Below, piece by piece: positions 32,801-44,127 of a stretch of DNA of 64,000 bases. The stretch covers positions 2,441,028 through 2,505,027 of the forward strand of contig OX442419.1 in assembly GCA_949361645.1 (NCBI GenBank), in the 5' to 3' direction. The stretch's first letter is position 1. The number at the start of each line of letters is the position of its first letter. The position numbers and the translations under genes were made by a program. The notes under the pieces were generated by a model that saw only the letters and a program-made list of their open reading frames with translations, made no database searches and had not been told where the DNA came from. Source of the DNA: Spongilla lacustris (Eukaryota > Porifera > Demospongiae > Spongillida > Spongillidae).

Positions 32801-35800
32801 GACGCAATGGAGATGCCAATATTATCAAAAGCTGTAACACAAATCTCACAGGATGTTTGTAATGTGCTATCTGCGATATTGATAATGTTTAACCTTGATA
32901 CCGGAGAATGCTCAGAGTAAGGACACTGTAGTTGAAGGCAAAATTGATAACTCCACAGTGAAATAATATTATCAGTGCGTGGTGGCTTACAAACATTAAT
33001 GTATGCATTATCATGAATAATCAGCTGGTAATGTATTATAACTTGCAGTGGATCAATGGAGAGAGCTGCCTTTTTACAGCTGCCATCCCAAAGAGCTATT
33101 ATAATGTATTAGCTCCTCTTACACCAGATCCAAGCTCATTGGCAATTTCCATTATATAAAATTCTCTGAGAATGTAGGATTTGAAGCAATGATGGTGTAA
33201 AAAAGTTCAATGACTCGGATTTAAAAACGAGATATTTAGCACTATTCATGCATGTTACATTTTACATTGTTAGGGATTCGTGTTGCATGTTTCCCTCATT
33301 TCTACACCACCTTTTCCTTCAAACCACCTTACACCAACTTTCCAGTAGATTTTTTTTTTTTAAATTCTGCATTTTTATTTCAAGCTATTGCAGACTATGG
33401 GACCTGTCACACAACGGATGGTCCCCCTCCCCCCCCCCCCCCCCCCCCCCCCCAATAATGGTCCCCCCGGACCATCCGTGGCGCTGTGAACGGTCCCCCT
33501 AGGACCATCCATGGTGCCATAGATGGTCTCCCTCTGCCACAGATGGTCCACCCCCCGATTAGATTGGTGATGGAGGGGGGGGGGGGGGGGGGGGGGGGGC
33601 GACCTAAAACATCCACTTATCATGCATGCACAGCGCATACATGTAAATGATGTGCGAAGCTAGCTATAGTATACTAATTGTATGCTGCATCATTAGTGAA
33701 CTATATTTTTGGCGGGGGGGCCGCCCTCCCCCCCCCCCCCTCCTCCCCTGGATTCGCCACTATATGTACGAATACTGCACAATACTATCAGCAGATTAAC
33801 ACATGCAGTACACATACCAATACTACGCTATACGCATTACATACATGTAACTGTCACAAAATGATTAGCTCAGTGTAATTGATGCATGTCGTTGCAAATG
33901 GTATCTCTCCGTCCGATACTGCGCTTGCATTGGAAGTTTTAGAACATTGAGCGTAACGAAGGAAATCTGTGCACGCATGAAGAGTTGTAACTTGAATATC
34001 TATGATGTCATCGAATTTGCCACAGTACTATTCCTTTTTGCTGGTATACTCGCCACTCATTTTAAAAACAGCTCAGTGCATGCTCTGCCTCGAGAAATAT
34101 GGCACGGATATGTTTCTTAACTCGTAAGTCATTTTCTGAATCGTAAGTTTTATATATGTATGTTGGTGCATAGATTAATAACCTTACGGAAACCGTAAGG
34201 TTATTAATATATGGTTGGAGTGATATTAAAGTGCCGTGTCCAGTAGCTATGTACGTGGTCTCGGGTAGTATCGTTGCTAGTGCAGGCGTTAATCCTTCAC
34301 AGCTGCCAAGCAAAGCAATTTAAAGGGAGAGACATATTTTCTGATTTTGGCATAAAAGGTTTTCAAAGGGTTAAAGGCTAGGCTTGGTGGCAAGATGCAA
34401 CAGCTTGCAAAAATGCATTGCACATGTATTAAGATTAAAAGCCACCTTAGGGTTAATTAATGGCTGCAATCGGTTGTATAACTTTGCTTGCACCAATGCT
34501 GATTTAATGGACCTTTTCGTTTAAGGGCGCGCGCAAGGAATTACACGTGACGTCAACATCCGGAGTATTACATTCTTCGCGCGGTTGGCTATGGTGTGCG
34601 TGTATTCTCGCGTGTGTTGGTGTTGGTGTGCTTCAAACTAGCTCTTTGAGATTTGAGGTAAGAATGATGAATGCAGTATGGAGGACTCCTCCAGGTACAT
34701 GCTGTGATCATGCTTCGCATTCTCGTTCAAAGTTTCAGTCTGAAGGATGGCGTCTAGTGAATGCAATCCGCGAAAAACCCAGTATACTTCGGTTGAACTA
34801 ACACAAGACGATATACCCGGAGCATCACTAAATGAGTCATTCCATGGCATTCTAAAAGTGCGCACTTAAATGGATGGTAGAAATAGTGCTCTTCTCACAT
34901 AAAAAAATTACGATAGTGTATTCGTGACAAGCTACCACTGCACAAGGAATTGAAAAACGCATTCGACGGATGTACTCCGGATGTAACGTCACATCTAAGT
35001 ATGACATCGCTTTGACGCGCAAACATTCCTTGGCCTTAAATGAAAAGGTCCATTCCAGCTAAGACGCCATCATGATGACCCTAATAAACCTTGGCACTCA
35101 TGGTTGGCATCAATGACAGACATAATCTTGTGCAGTCAAGGTCAAAGAATAGAGGACATAAGGGATCTCCCTGCTGTACCCCATTCTCTGAGATAAGCTG
35201 GTCAAGTCAAGGGGATGAAAGATTAGCACTGAGGTGAGTACATGACACCAAGCTGCCCAGGGTGCAAGCTCAGAGAAGAAAGCCACACACTCAGAGAGGA
35301 GTACCTGCCAAGAGACAAGGTTGAAAGCATTCTACTTTGATTACAGCAAAGTTCTCATCCTTCCAGTGACTGTCAATCCAGTTACCTTTCAGACCCAGCA
35401 GAACAAGTGACCGTAAGTTGGAGTGGTTCAGTGGAAGACGTCTGATGACTTTTTCCTTTACAAGGGAGCAAAGGCAGTTGGGTTTCAAATCAATGGGACT
35501 TTTCCTGAAGTTAAAAGGTTCAACATGCTTCTTGGGGGAAACACAGGTAGAAATAGGGAGAGTTATTTTGATTATATCAATGTCTGAGATGTTGGATTAT
35601 AATAATTACATAGTGCAATGCTGGATGCATACCTCATGCATGTGCACGTGGACACAGTACCTGTATACATGTAGGTTTTTGTAATTTGTGCCATTCTATG
35701 TACATGATAACTTATTTCAATTAATGCTGATTATCATTATAAAGGTCTTTCACTTTTAGTTTAGAATCCACTTTTGTAGTATATAATATGCCACTTAAAA

Positions 35801-36684
35801 TTATACCCAGGCTGACAACCAACTGTATTAATAACGTGCCTCCAACGGCAAGCTAGCGAATGATCGAACGCGCCGACGAGGTGTGCATGTACATACATGC
35901 ACATACATGTACATACATGTACAATAGCCCGCGGCTCGGCTGTGGTCGCCCGGCCTACAATAACAATGAGTACCATTACCAGCTAGCACAGAGTATTGAA
36001 GGCGTGATGCAAAGGTACACATGCATGCGCAGTCATTGTGCGGTATACTTACATTGCTATTAGGACACATTGACGGATTCGTACAGTTAAAGTTGATCGA
36101 GAAACGCTGAACCGAATCTATTCCCGGTACATTTTGGAAGTTCCAATTCACTTGTAAAGCTGAGGATTGTAGTGTTGCACTGGCGTCTGCAATAAATATA
36201 ATAACATTCATGGAGCCTTGCTGACACAGATTCCGATACTGACGTATAAGCTAAGGAGCTAGAAATGTTTTTTTTTTTTTTTTTTTTTTTTGCTATGATG
36301 TAGCCCGACCTAATTCATTTGCGTTTTAGCGGAATCAATTAAGCCTATTATAAAATTTGTGTCCATGTGACGCCCACATGCACTATCAGATGGCACCTTG
36401 GACAGTTGGACTGCCAAAACGTATGCAAAGGTCGGGTTACGTGTATAGAATCGAAGCTCGCGGTTTCTATTAGGAATATACATGTATGGCAGTTATTGTA
36501 GGCCAACGCAACAATAGCCATGAGTCACACACTGTGAATCCCCGCACTCATAATAAGAAGTACTAGTGTAGTACGCCGCGTGCTGTATCAACGCACTGTA
36601 CCTACTATTATTAGAGGAGCCTTTGCAGCCGAAGACAAATGGCACCATCAGAAGGGCGAATAGGAGGTCGAAACTCAAAGCCAT
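25379..36684 (-). CDS. Receptor gene B: FN3-like/Ig type I membrane receptor with long ITIM-like tail
   Basis: Eight coding exons: 36684-36606, 36186-36053, 33024-32778, 32727-32443, 31725-31438, 28237-28153, 27079-27025 and 26803-25379. All have GT-AG borders with agreeing phases (1,0,1,1,1,2,0), total 2598 nt, 865 residues, no internal stop. Layout: signal peptide 1-20; FN3-like region about 28-153; Ig-like domains about 154-249 and 249-344; transmembrane helix about 350-370; cytoplasmic tail 373-865. The tail has three degenerate repeats about 150-160 residues apart. It carries LGYTAI (Tyr457) and IDYIGI (Tyr767), both fitting the ITIM pattern, and four Y(V/I)xS sites (549, 583, 733, 855). 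Known ITIM proteins recruit SH2 phosphatases; a similar role here is inferred. Introns hold LINE remnants and MITEs. Confidence 0.78.
27025..27079 (-). CDS. Receptor B exon 7 (juxtamembrane)
   Basis: 55 nt, acceptor TTCCATTCAG, donor GTAAGTAC, phase 2 to 0. Encodes YLKLAKIDKQDIASLERS, lysine/acid rich, directly inside the membrane. Confidence 0.75.
28153..28237 (-). CDS. Receptor B exon 6 (transmembrane)
   Basis: 85 nt, phase 1 to 2. Encodes NTVIIAVFTSAP then IVIIICICLVLLGIQR, a single membrane span with a following basic residue, consistent with a cytoplasmic C-terminus. Confidence 0.75.
28645..30100. repeat. 753-bp local tandem duplication in gene B intron
   Basis: The block starting GACAGCTGTGCTATCTGAGC at 28645 recurs at 29398 with the same downstream order. 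Both copies run into the CCTCAAGAGGAAGCCTCATC block (29211, 29939). Gene A has a single version (4090-4600). Confidence 0.7.
30000..30830 (-). mobile_element. LINE C-terminal remnant in gene B intron
   Basis: Counterpart of 4496-5340. Minus strand shows HGGDAVFRHNKLQDIVDLES, LPASNWLCVKPAAFNLTVTS and a TELRKHSANGGRCSELG block, the conserved post-reverse-transcriptase part of a non-LTR element. Broken by stops. Confidence 0.65.
31438..31725 (-). CDS. Receptor B exon 5 (Ig-like 2)
   Basis: 288 nt, phase 1-1, acceptor CACTACACCAG. Opens with PAQIFGFPGDD and carries IKCSV, DTGVYVCIA and LTVQ, a standard Ig fold pattern. The donor is GTCAGC here but GTAAGC in gene A, so this site is weaker. Confidence 0.75.
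32443..32727 (-). CDS. Receptor B exon 4 (Ig-like 1)
   Basis: 285 nt, phase 1-1, acceptor TTGTTTTAG, donor GTAAGAGG preceded by ACACAA. Ig-like features: ACFHC cysteine, DGWRVNG tryptophan, LIVTNTS strand and KLEC cysteine; several NxS/T sequons. Confidence 0.75.
32778..33024 (-). CDS. Receptor B exon 3 (FN3-like, second part)
   Basis: 247 nt, phase 0 to 1, acceptor ATTACCAG, donor GTGAGTGC. Cysteine-rich, with SCEICVTAFDNIGISIASSK as the likely F-G strands. Whether exons 2-3 form one long or two compact FN3-like units is unclear. Confidence 0.72.
34507..35053. mobile_element. 547-bp non-autonomous DNA transposon with captured ORF fragment
   Basis: Ends are inverted repeats: ATGGACCTTTTCGTTTAAGG at 34507 and its near complement at 35022-35053. 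Gene A at 10100-10115 gives the empty site (GATTTAGTTCCAGC). An AT lies at each edge. Inside is the short frame at 34747-34869. Confidence 0.7.
34747..34869 (+). CDS. 40-codon N-terminal fragment of a SAP-type transposon protein
   Basis: ATG 34747 to TAA 34867-34869. The segment LTQDDIPGASLNESF followed by LKVRT resembles the N-terminus of SAP-domain proteins encoded by transposons in sponges and cnidarians, where DIPGASL precedes a SAP helix. The frame stops exactly where the SAP motif should continue, so only the start of the parent gene was kept. Function as a peptide is doubtful. Confidence 0.4.
   Translation: MASSECNPRKTQYTSVELTQDDIPGASLNESFHGILKVRT
36053..36186 (-). CDS. Receptor B exon 2 (FN3-like, first part)
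   Basis: 134 nt between TTTATTGCAG and GTAAGTAT, phase 1 to 0. Contains LQVNWNFQNV and FSINFNC, the B and C strand pattern of an FN3 fold. Confidence 0.72.
36606..36684 (-). CDS. Receptor B exon 1 (signal peptide)
   Basis: ATG at 36684-36682; MALSFDLLFALLMVPFVFG is a clear signal sequence. It ends in phase 1 at donor GTAGGT. The alternative AG/GTACAG donor gives phase 2 and a stop in exon 2. The upstream frame extension begins at GTG, not ATG. Confidence 0.7.
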
Positions 36685-37228
36685 CGTCTCAACAAATATT
36701 ATCGTCACGCGGTGTCTCGTCTAGTCAGTCAGAGATAATATATATTACCCCTGGTCTAGTCTACTGATATATAATATATATTTTGGGCGGTACATGTATC
36801 TGTAACCAAATATTTCCTTTCCAGGAATTCGGCGAGGAGGGTGTGTCCGCCATGAATGAATAAAGAGACGAGGCGAATATATATGCAACCATAGATAATA
36901 GATGCAACACACCCAAATTTATCCATAGATAGCACATGTAAGTAGGATTGGAAGCAATCACCTTCACTCAGTTAAGTTCTTGTTCCTATTGGCATTTGTG
37001 GATTTCTAAAATGGCTGTGTTTTGATTACTTAATTCGATATTTGAGGCCTTGATCGGGCCACTTAAAATTTGCATCATACAGTTTGAACAGTATCATTCA
37101 GCATGACGCTAGTCTATTTTGTTCCCTGTACGTTCTGCAGAATATACAACATCTGCATTGATTAAGTCACTTAGGCACTGCTGTTTGAAAACCCGTACTA
37201 TGGACAGAGATAATATATATATATATAT
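36685..37228. promoter_or_regulatory. Upstream flank of receptor B
   Basis: Homologous to 11791-12260 upstream of gene A. An AT-rich TATATATTATATAT stretch lies at about 36765-36785, 80-100 bp before the ATG. No known factor site was recognised. Confidence 0.25.
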
Positions 37229-38035
37229 GGGACAGTATCCGCGAAACTTTCGTACGTTTTATAACATTATAAAACAATAGTGTAATAACGTTTGAATCAC
37301 TATATCTTCCGAACGTTAAGCGTTATTGACATTCTATTTTCAGCACTTCATACTACACCATTTCTCTATGACAAAATACATTTTGGAGTCTTGCCGTTGC
37401 TCCGTACCAGCATTGCAACGTTCGATACCCCACCGGGTTCAAAGCCACCATAACTTTCGATAGGAGCAATCAAATCGCTTCAAATTCGGTTTGTAGGTAG
37501 AGAGGTCCTATACCTATCTACTTGTTCTGTTCGTTAATTTTTATGCCATCCGTTACAGAGATACAGTTGAGCAAACTACGTGTGCGTTTTCCCGCTTGAT
37601 TCGCGCCAATGATATAACCACCGCCTCCCCATACATTGAGCGAGAACCAAATCATTGGCGCGAATCAAGCGGGAAAAAATGCACGTAGTTTGTTCAACTG
37701 TATCTCCATAACGGATGATATAAAAATTAACGAACAGAACAAATCGATAGGTATAGGACCTCTCTACCTACAAACCGAATTTGAAGCGATTTGATTGCTC
37801 CTATCGAAAGTTATGGCGGGTTCGAACCCGGTGGGGTATCGAACGTTGCAATGCTGACAAGGAGCAAGTGCAAGACTCCAAAATGTATTTTGTCATAGAG
37901 AAATGGTGTAGTATAAAGTGTTGAAAATAGGATGTCAATAATGTTTACCGTTCGGAAGATATAGCGATTCAAACGTTATAACACTATTATCTTATAATGA
38001 TATAAAACGTACGAAATTTTCGCGGATACTGTCCC
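37229..38035. mobile_element. Foldback element FB1, arms about 390 bp
   Basis: Starts GGGACAGTATCCGCGAAA and ends with its complement TTTCGCGGATACTGTCCC (one mismatch). The arms are complementary almost to the centre near 37632, separated by a short spacer. A second member is at 50718-51537. No gene inside. Confidence 0.8.
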
Positions 38036-38199
38036 ATATAATTATATAATTATATAATTATTATAATTATAATTATAATCATAACTATAATTATATCTCT
38101 GGTATGGAATACCGTACCATGCATGCGTATATAAATGCTGGTCAAGTCGCGGTAAGCATGGTTGGCCGCGCAGCACGATCCTCAAACAATCGTGGGAAA

Positions 38200-38232
<33 letters not shown>

Positions 38233-38464
38233 GGAAGTAACCTCCCCCCCATGCATGCACTTTTCCGCTGTACTACACAATGTTTACACGTTACTACACC
38301 GCCATCCAATTTTTTTTTGTTGATGAAGAGATAGTATTATCTCTGCATCACTATATACTAGTATACAAGCCTAATTGAACGAAATTAAATTAATGTGCGG
38401 CCTCCCCCCCACCCCCAGGCTAAATTGCCTAATTTACCTTCTGACACCTACATGTATGTGATAA

Positions 38465-38736
<272 letters not shown>

Positions 38737-38959
38737 CATGGCCACCTTATACATATATTAACCAGGGCTGGCTAGTGTCTCGTGGAGACACATGCACCTT
38801 GATATATACCTTGACTGATTATATACGCTTCAGAGGTAACATATCCTACCGCAAATACATCCTCCTACATGTGTATACCGGTAGAGCTCTTTCATGCATG
38901 TGATGACTTCATACGAGTGAATGAATTCATCCGTCCTGCAGGCCCTCTGGCAGAGCCTA

Positions 38960-40493
38960 CAGTGGAAACCATCACACTTGCTCCTATAATTTTTTTGTAC
39001 TTTTATTTTGTTCACTTGATTATATTTCAATAACAATGAGCTCAAATGGAAATCTGACAACGTAGGTATAGTGTAAAACTATTTTTCAATATATACTGAA
39101 AGTTAAAAAGCATCACGTGACTATTTACTTTTGTTATTAACACTTGTTGTGACCCCAGTACAAAAAAAATTGTGGGCATAATTCCTCCTCCTGTAGGCAA
39201 TAGATCTTAACCATATTCGCAATATATCTAAAGAACAAGCATTAGCAACCTTTGGCCGAGTCGGTTTTTAAGTCCGGTAAATAGTTACGGTATTATCGAG
39301 CTAGATATGCGTTTTTAGCTCGTAAAAGCTTAGCGATGCTATTTCGTAGTACGCTCTCACTCGACTGATATATTTCGTTTCCGAGTCGTCACATGTTAGA
39401 TCTATCGCGAAATCGTACTTGGGAGGCAATAGACCCTCCTTTGCCGTTAAAAAAGTGCCATCAGAGCTGAGTACCTGAAAACCTCCGCCATTTCGCGATG
39501 AATAGCATTTGAAACGTCATCATTGCGACATTTTGTATCATGAATATATTTATAAGTGACGTATCGGCAGAGATAATACGAATGATTGCGAAAACGGTTT
39601 TTAACCTAATGATGCTGCATCTTACAGCCACTCACGACGAACGTCTAGTAAATCAGTAGCATCAAATTGGGAAGCTTTCCGTGCCATCAAGGCATTCGCA
39701 AGGCTAGCGTTCTATCACCCAAAGCTTCGAATCCTTGATGGCAGCTTCTAAATAGCTAATTGCGTCCGCTTCGCTTCCAGCTTTAGAGTTGCCTCTGACG
39801 TTCGTCGTGAGTGGCTGCAAGATGTAGCATCGTTAGGTTAAGAACCGTTTCGCAATCTTCATTGACAGCACTTGCATCCATCCTGCCGTACGTCACATTA
39901 TAAATATATTCATGATACAAAATGACGCAATGATGACGTTTCAAATGCTATTCATCGCGAAATGGCGGAGGTTTTCAGGTACTCAGCTCTGATGGCACTT
40001 TTTTAACGGCAAAGGAGGGTCTATTGCCTCCCAAGTACGATTTCGCGATAGATCTAACATGTGACGACTCGGAAACGAAATATATCAGTCCAGTGAGAGC
40101 GTACTACGAAATAGCATCGCTAAGCTTTTACGAGCTAAAAACGCATATCTAGCTCGATAATACCGTAACTATTTACCGGACTTAAAAACCGACTCGGCCA
40201 AAGGTTGCTAATGCTTGTTCTTTAGATATATTGCGAATATGGTTAAGATCTATTGTCTACAGGAGGAGGAATTATGCCCACAATTTTTTTTGTACTGGGG
40301 TCACAACAAGTGGTAATAACAAAAGTAAATAGTCACGTGATGCTTTTTAACTTTCAGTATATATTGAAAAATAGTTTTACACTATACCTACGTTGTCAGA
40401 TTTCCATTTGAGCCAATTGTTATTGAAATATAATCAAGTGAACAAAATAAAAGTACAAAAAAATTATAGGAGCAAGTGTGATGGTTTCCACTG
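38960..40493. mobile_element. 1.53-kb giant inverted-repeat element, TA target site
   Basis: Ends CAGTGGAAACCATCAC and GTGATGGTTTCCACTG with arms of roughly 680-690 bp around a spacer at about 39645-39800. TA flanks both ends (38958-38959, 40494-40495). The third block lacks it (52425-52440, ACCTCTGGTGC), so it inserted here after duplication. No open reading frame. Confidence 0.8.
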
Positions 40494-40897
40494 TAGCTCT
40501 GGTGCATAAGTCACTACATGTATACTAATAGGCGCTGGCTAGTTCACGGCGGATACGATGCATGTATACTTCGTGTGCTATAGTCCCCATGCAGTCTACA
40601 TCATATATAGTCTAGCTTGCGAGACTGTAATCATATCAGTAAATAAAAACATACTCCATGAAAAAGTTGGTGGTATATAGGATTTGAAGGCAATAGTGCA
40701 TGCATGGTGTAAAAAGCAGGGAAATATAAGGGTTGAAGGATAAGAAAAAACGAAATAGTCCTATATTTAGCACATATATGAACAATGTATATGTGTTGGC
40801 TAAATCATAGATAATAGAGTAGCCCCTGTCTGGGTTTGTAAATGGTCATGTCAGATTACTTACATGCCGCGTGTTCATGCTTATAGTATTACTACCG

Positions 40898-41837
40898 TGG
40901 GTCATTACCTCTCATATGATTCAGTGTAAAATAGAAGCAGCCAGTATCAGGAATCAAGTGTCGCTTACAGCTTGCTATTTATGCAACAACTGCCACAGTA
41001 TCACTGAAAAAGTTGTATCCTGTTACCTGCATCACGTTGTTTCACTTGCCAGTTGCCACTGTGGATCACTGTTAAGGGTTTTTCATTGGTCAGTGCTTGG
41101 ATTGAGCAATACAAGAGTTACCAAGAAGACACTTCAAAAATCTAAACCTATTAGGAAACAGATCACTTAATTAAAACTTAAGATGCATGTTATTGTGACT
41201 TCAGCCTGTCTTCATGTGTTAGGATTCGTATGGAACAATAATCCTTGCATGTACAGCTTTGCTAGCACTTAAATGGTTTCTGTGGTTTTACTGTTAATTG
41301 CGTGAGTTGCCAATCCCATTTTGATACTTGGAATGGCAACCCACTGAAGTAATTAACACCAATTATATAATTAAATGTCCTTGTTAACTCTAAGCATCAC
41401 GGGGCAATCCGAGTAAAACCACAGAGCTTTCAAAACAGTCCCTATGAAAGCTGTACATCTACAACTTGAGTAACCAACTAATCATATCATAATATACATG
41501 TAGACAGGCAGAAGTCACAAAAACATACATCTTAACGTTTTAATTGAGTGACTCGGGATCTGTTTTCTAGGAGGTCTAGATTTTTGTAGTGTCTTCTTGG
41601 TAACTCTTGTATTGCTCAATCCAAGCACTGGCCAATGAAAAACCCTTAACAGTGATCCACAGTCTGTGCCAATTATGGGATGCTGGTAACAGTATATAAC
41701 TTTTTCTGCAATATGTATGTTGCATCAATAGTAAGCTGCCGTAAGCGACACCTGTATATAGTTAATAATACGGGTTGCTGATCATTGGCTGCTTCTATTT
41801 TGTACAGAATCAGAGGTATATGGGAGTTAATAACCCA
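40898..41837. mobile_element. Foldback element, second copy
   Basis: Homologous to 13943-14925, with arms around a centre near 41330 (GTTGCCAATCCC...GGAATGGCAAC). Shared outer blocks include CAGAATCAGAGGTATATG. Confidence 0.65.
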
Positions 41838-42186
41838 TGCATGGAAATAACCTGATTAACCCACAATCAGCCTGATTCCTTTCCAGCATATTCATTTAAT
41901 GTGAAACAAGTGTTTTTTACTAATAGTCATTTGAATGTGTTTTGCATGGTTGGTTTCATTAGCTTACTTGTTGTCAATGTATACTGGTTCTCTATACTAA
42001 CATACATGCAGTTGTCTACACCCAATATCTTGTTTGAGGGCTGTCCAGGGTTACCAATGTGGTTCAATTCAGTAATGATCATTCATTGCACGTGATTACA
42101 TAATGTATTTACAATACTAATGTTCTGCTACACATGCATGCCACCTTTATTTTACAACATAGTCACGCACAATATGTTGATTGCTC

Positions 42187-42285
42187 TCAAATGTACTGCA
42201 TGTGTTTTGGAGAAGCAATGTAGCCTTGGATGTTAGCACCATACACTGACAGCATTGCCATCTTATCTGAATAGAGTGATGTGTC
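42187..42285 (-). pseudogene. Receptor tail fragment (last 33 codons)
   Basis: Matches the end of gene B exon 8: LYSDKMAMLSVYGANIQGYI then a stop at 42187-42189, with the same 3' flank at 42014-42186. Homology stops at about 42285, after which the sequence is unrelated. This is the broken end of a further array member. Confidence 0.8.
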
Positions 42286-42289
42286 GTCG

Positions 42290-42792
42290 TAATCATTAGC
42301 GCTAGCGCATACTTGTTTCAACATTTCTGGAAAGAAATGGTGCTTTAGCAAGGTTTTGAAGGTTGGCGGGCAGCAGCGCTCGAGATTATCACAATACGCT
42401 CGTTCAAACACGAGCCATTTTTTGTGGGGGCGGAGGAGTGGGGGTGGGGAGGTTTAAGTACACGTATTCTACAGTAGTAGCTAGCTGTATTTGTTTATAC
42501 GTCGTCCCGATAACCACTATAGGAATTGTTGTAATTTAATTACTCGCTCTTTAAAGCTACATGAAAGAAGTAAATGTAAAATTGCAAGCTTATGGAAGAA
42601 ATCCGTAATGTAACAACTTTGCTGACGCTTCTCATCACTCTGCAATACGTGAATTGGCATCTGTTAATTCACTGAAATGTTGTACATGTTAACTGATTGA
42701 GGACGTTCGACTGTAATTTAGCATGCATTACTTAGCATTGTGAATAAAATTAACCTCAGCAAGGGGGGAGGGGGGGGGGGGTGAATGATCCG

Positions 42793-42835
<43 letters not shown>

Positions 42836-43294
42836 CGATGCCTATGTGATGCATGATGTATAACTCATGCCGTGCCTTTCTGAAGATGCAGCCGAGGCAA
42901 GGATAGCTTTGGCAACATAAGGGAAATAGTATTCACCATTCTCTTGTGTCATCGCCACAATAATGTAGCCTCAACTATGTGCCCAGTCTATGAGTGATTA
43001 TTTTTTAAACAAATATCGTGATACGTATTCTTCTCATACATGTATATCGCGATATAGACTATATTGGCAAGAGACCATATTGCGGCAGCACTGATGGCAC
43101 GTGAGTATTTTGGCGGATCACACGAGGTTCGTGGTTGGAGTTTAATTGCATGATGGATCGTGACGTGTAAAACAGTGCGACGACTCTGGATTTTGTAATA
43201 GTGTTCTTAGCTAACCTTATTGATCGTACCATATAATCTACAACAATATTGCTATACTGAACTGGAGTGTTATAATGTAAATGAGCTTCGTGTT
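42290..43294. other. Non-coding region with opposed G and C runs
   Basis: No gene recognised. A G run (42763-42781) faces a 38-bp C run (42793-42830), which could pair as a hairpin or form G4/i-motif structures. Confidence 0.5.
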
Positions 43295-43545
43295 CTAGAA
43301 AGAGAAGGTACTATACATGTATATGTTTAAATTAGCACATACTAATCCACATTTTGCTGAAACCGCGTGTTGCTTTTCATTCAGACGTTGGGAATACATG
43401 TGCCAGAAGGTTTCATTTTTGTTACTTACATGTAGACAATATACTATGAGGACAACACTCCTAAGGCCATGCAGGACACACGTGTACCATTTGACTTAGC
43501 AGCCCTGGTGAGAACTTGAAATGCCACCTACGCATTGTCAGGCTT
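43295..43545. repeat. Left direct repeat flanking the CD225-type gene
   Basis: Shares CCACATTTTGCTGAAAC, CCAGAAGGTTT, ACTCCTAAGGCCAT and GCCACCTACG blocks in order with 44940-45290 downstream of the gene. Confidence 0.6.
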
Positions 43546-43777
43546 TGTACACATACACACTGATGTGTATACGAGGAGCACAGTTATCACAAGGAAGAGG
43601 CCATATGAAGCCATCCAATACAATGCCACCAATCGATGCTGAAGCCAGGGTTCCTCCCAGTAGAATAAGTTAACTGTTACGTTAATTTATTATCCATCCG
43701 CTGGTATTTAAGTCTGGGTACGTGATGACATAAAACATTATGTTGTTCGGTCAAAATTGATTTCGCTCGAGAAAGAA

Positions 43778-43784
43778 ATGGAAG
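43778..43784 (+). CDS. CD225-type gene exon 1 (start codon exon)
   Basis: ATGGAAG followed by donor GTGAGT, phase 1; only two codons and one base. It was chosen because exon 2 then reads on in frame (EKRTYQPP). Confidence 0.6.
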
Positions 43785-44089
43785 GTGAGTGCTTTGGCGG
43801 ATTGCAATAGGCTGGATGGTTGCGGGTGATATCACTTCGCTATTTTTAGTTCATAAGCTGTACGTATTAATTACCGGGTATTGGTATATGTACAGTTCTG
43901 CATGGATGTAAAAGTGTGCTTAGCTACATGTAACCGATTTTCGCGCTAAGAATACCATTGTTGCTTTTTCTGATACGTGAAGTTGTTGCTGTATCGCTTT
44001 CCTGTACTTGTAGCTACAATGGTCATTCTTCTTTCTTACAGTTAAATGTTTTCCGCGTTTTATTATATACATTCATTTGCACGTACGCG

Positions 44090-44127
<38 letters not shown>

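Larger units (their letters stand above)
34330..35550 (-). mobile_element. LINE reverse-transcriptase remnant in gene B intron, split by a MITE
   Basis: Same LINE as 9921-10570 in gene A. The reverse-transcriptase block (minus strand, near 35150-35200) reads GVQQGDPLCPLFFDL-type sequence with changes. It is interrupted at 34507-35053 by a palindromic element absent from gene A. Confidence 0.65.

Noticed and set aside
36597..36606. AG/GTACAG as the donor of receptor exon 1
   Set aside because: It looks strong but leaves phase 2, and exon 2 then meets a stop in both gene A and gene B. The overlapping GTAGGT donor gives agreeing phases.
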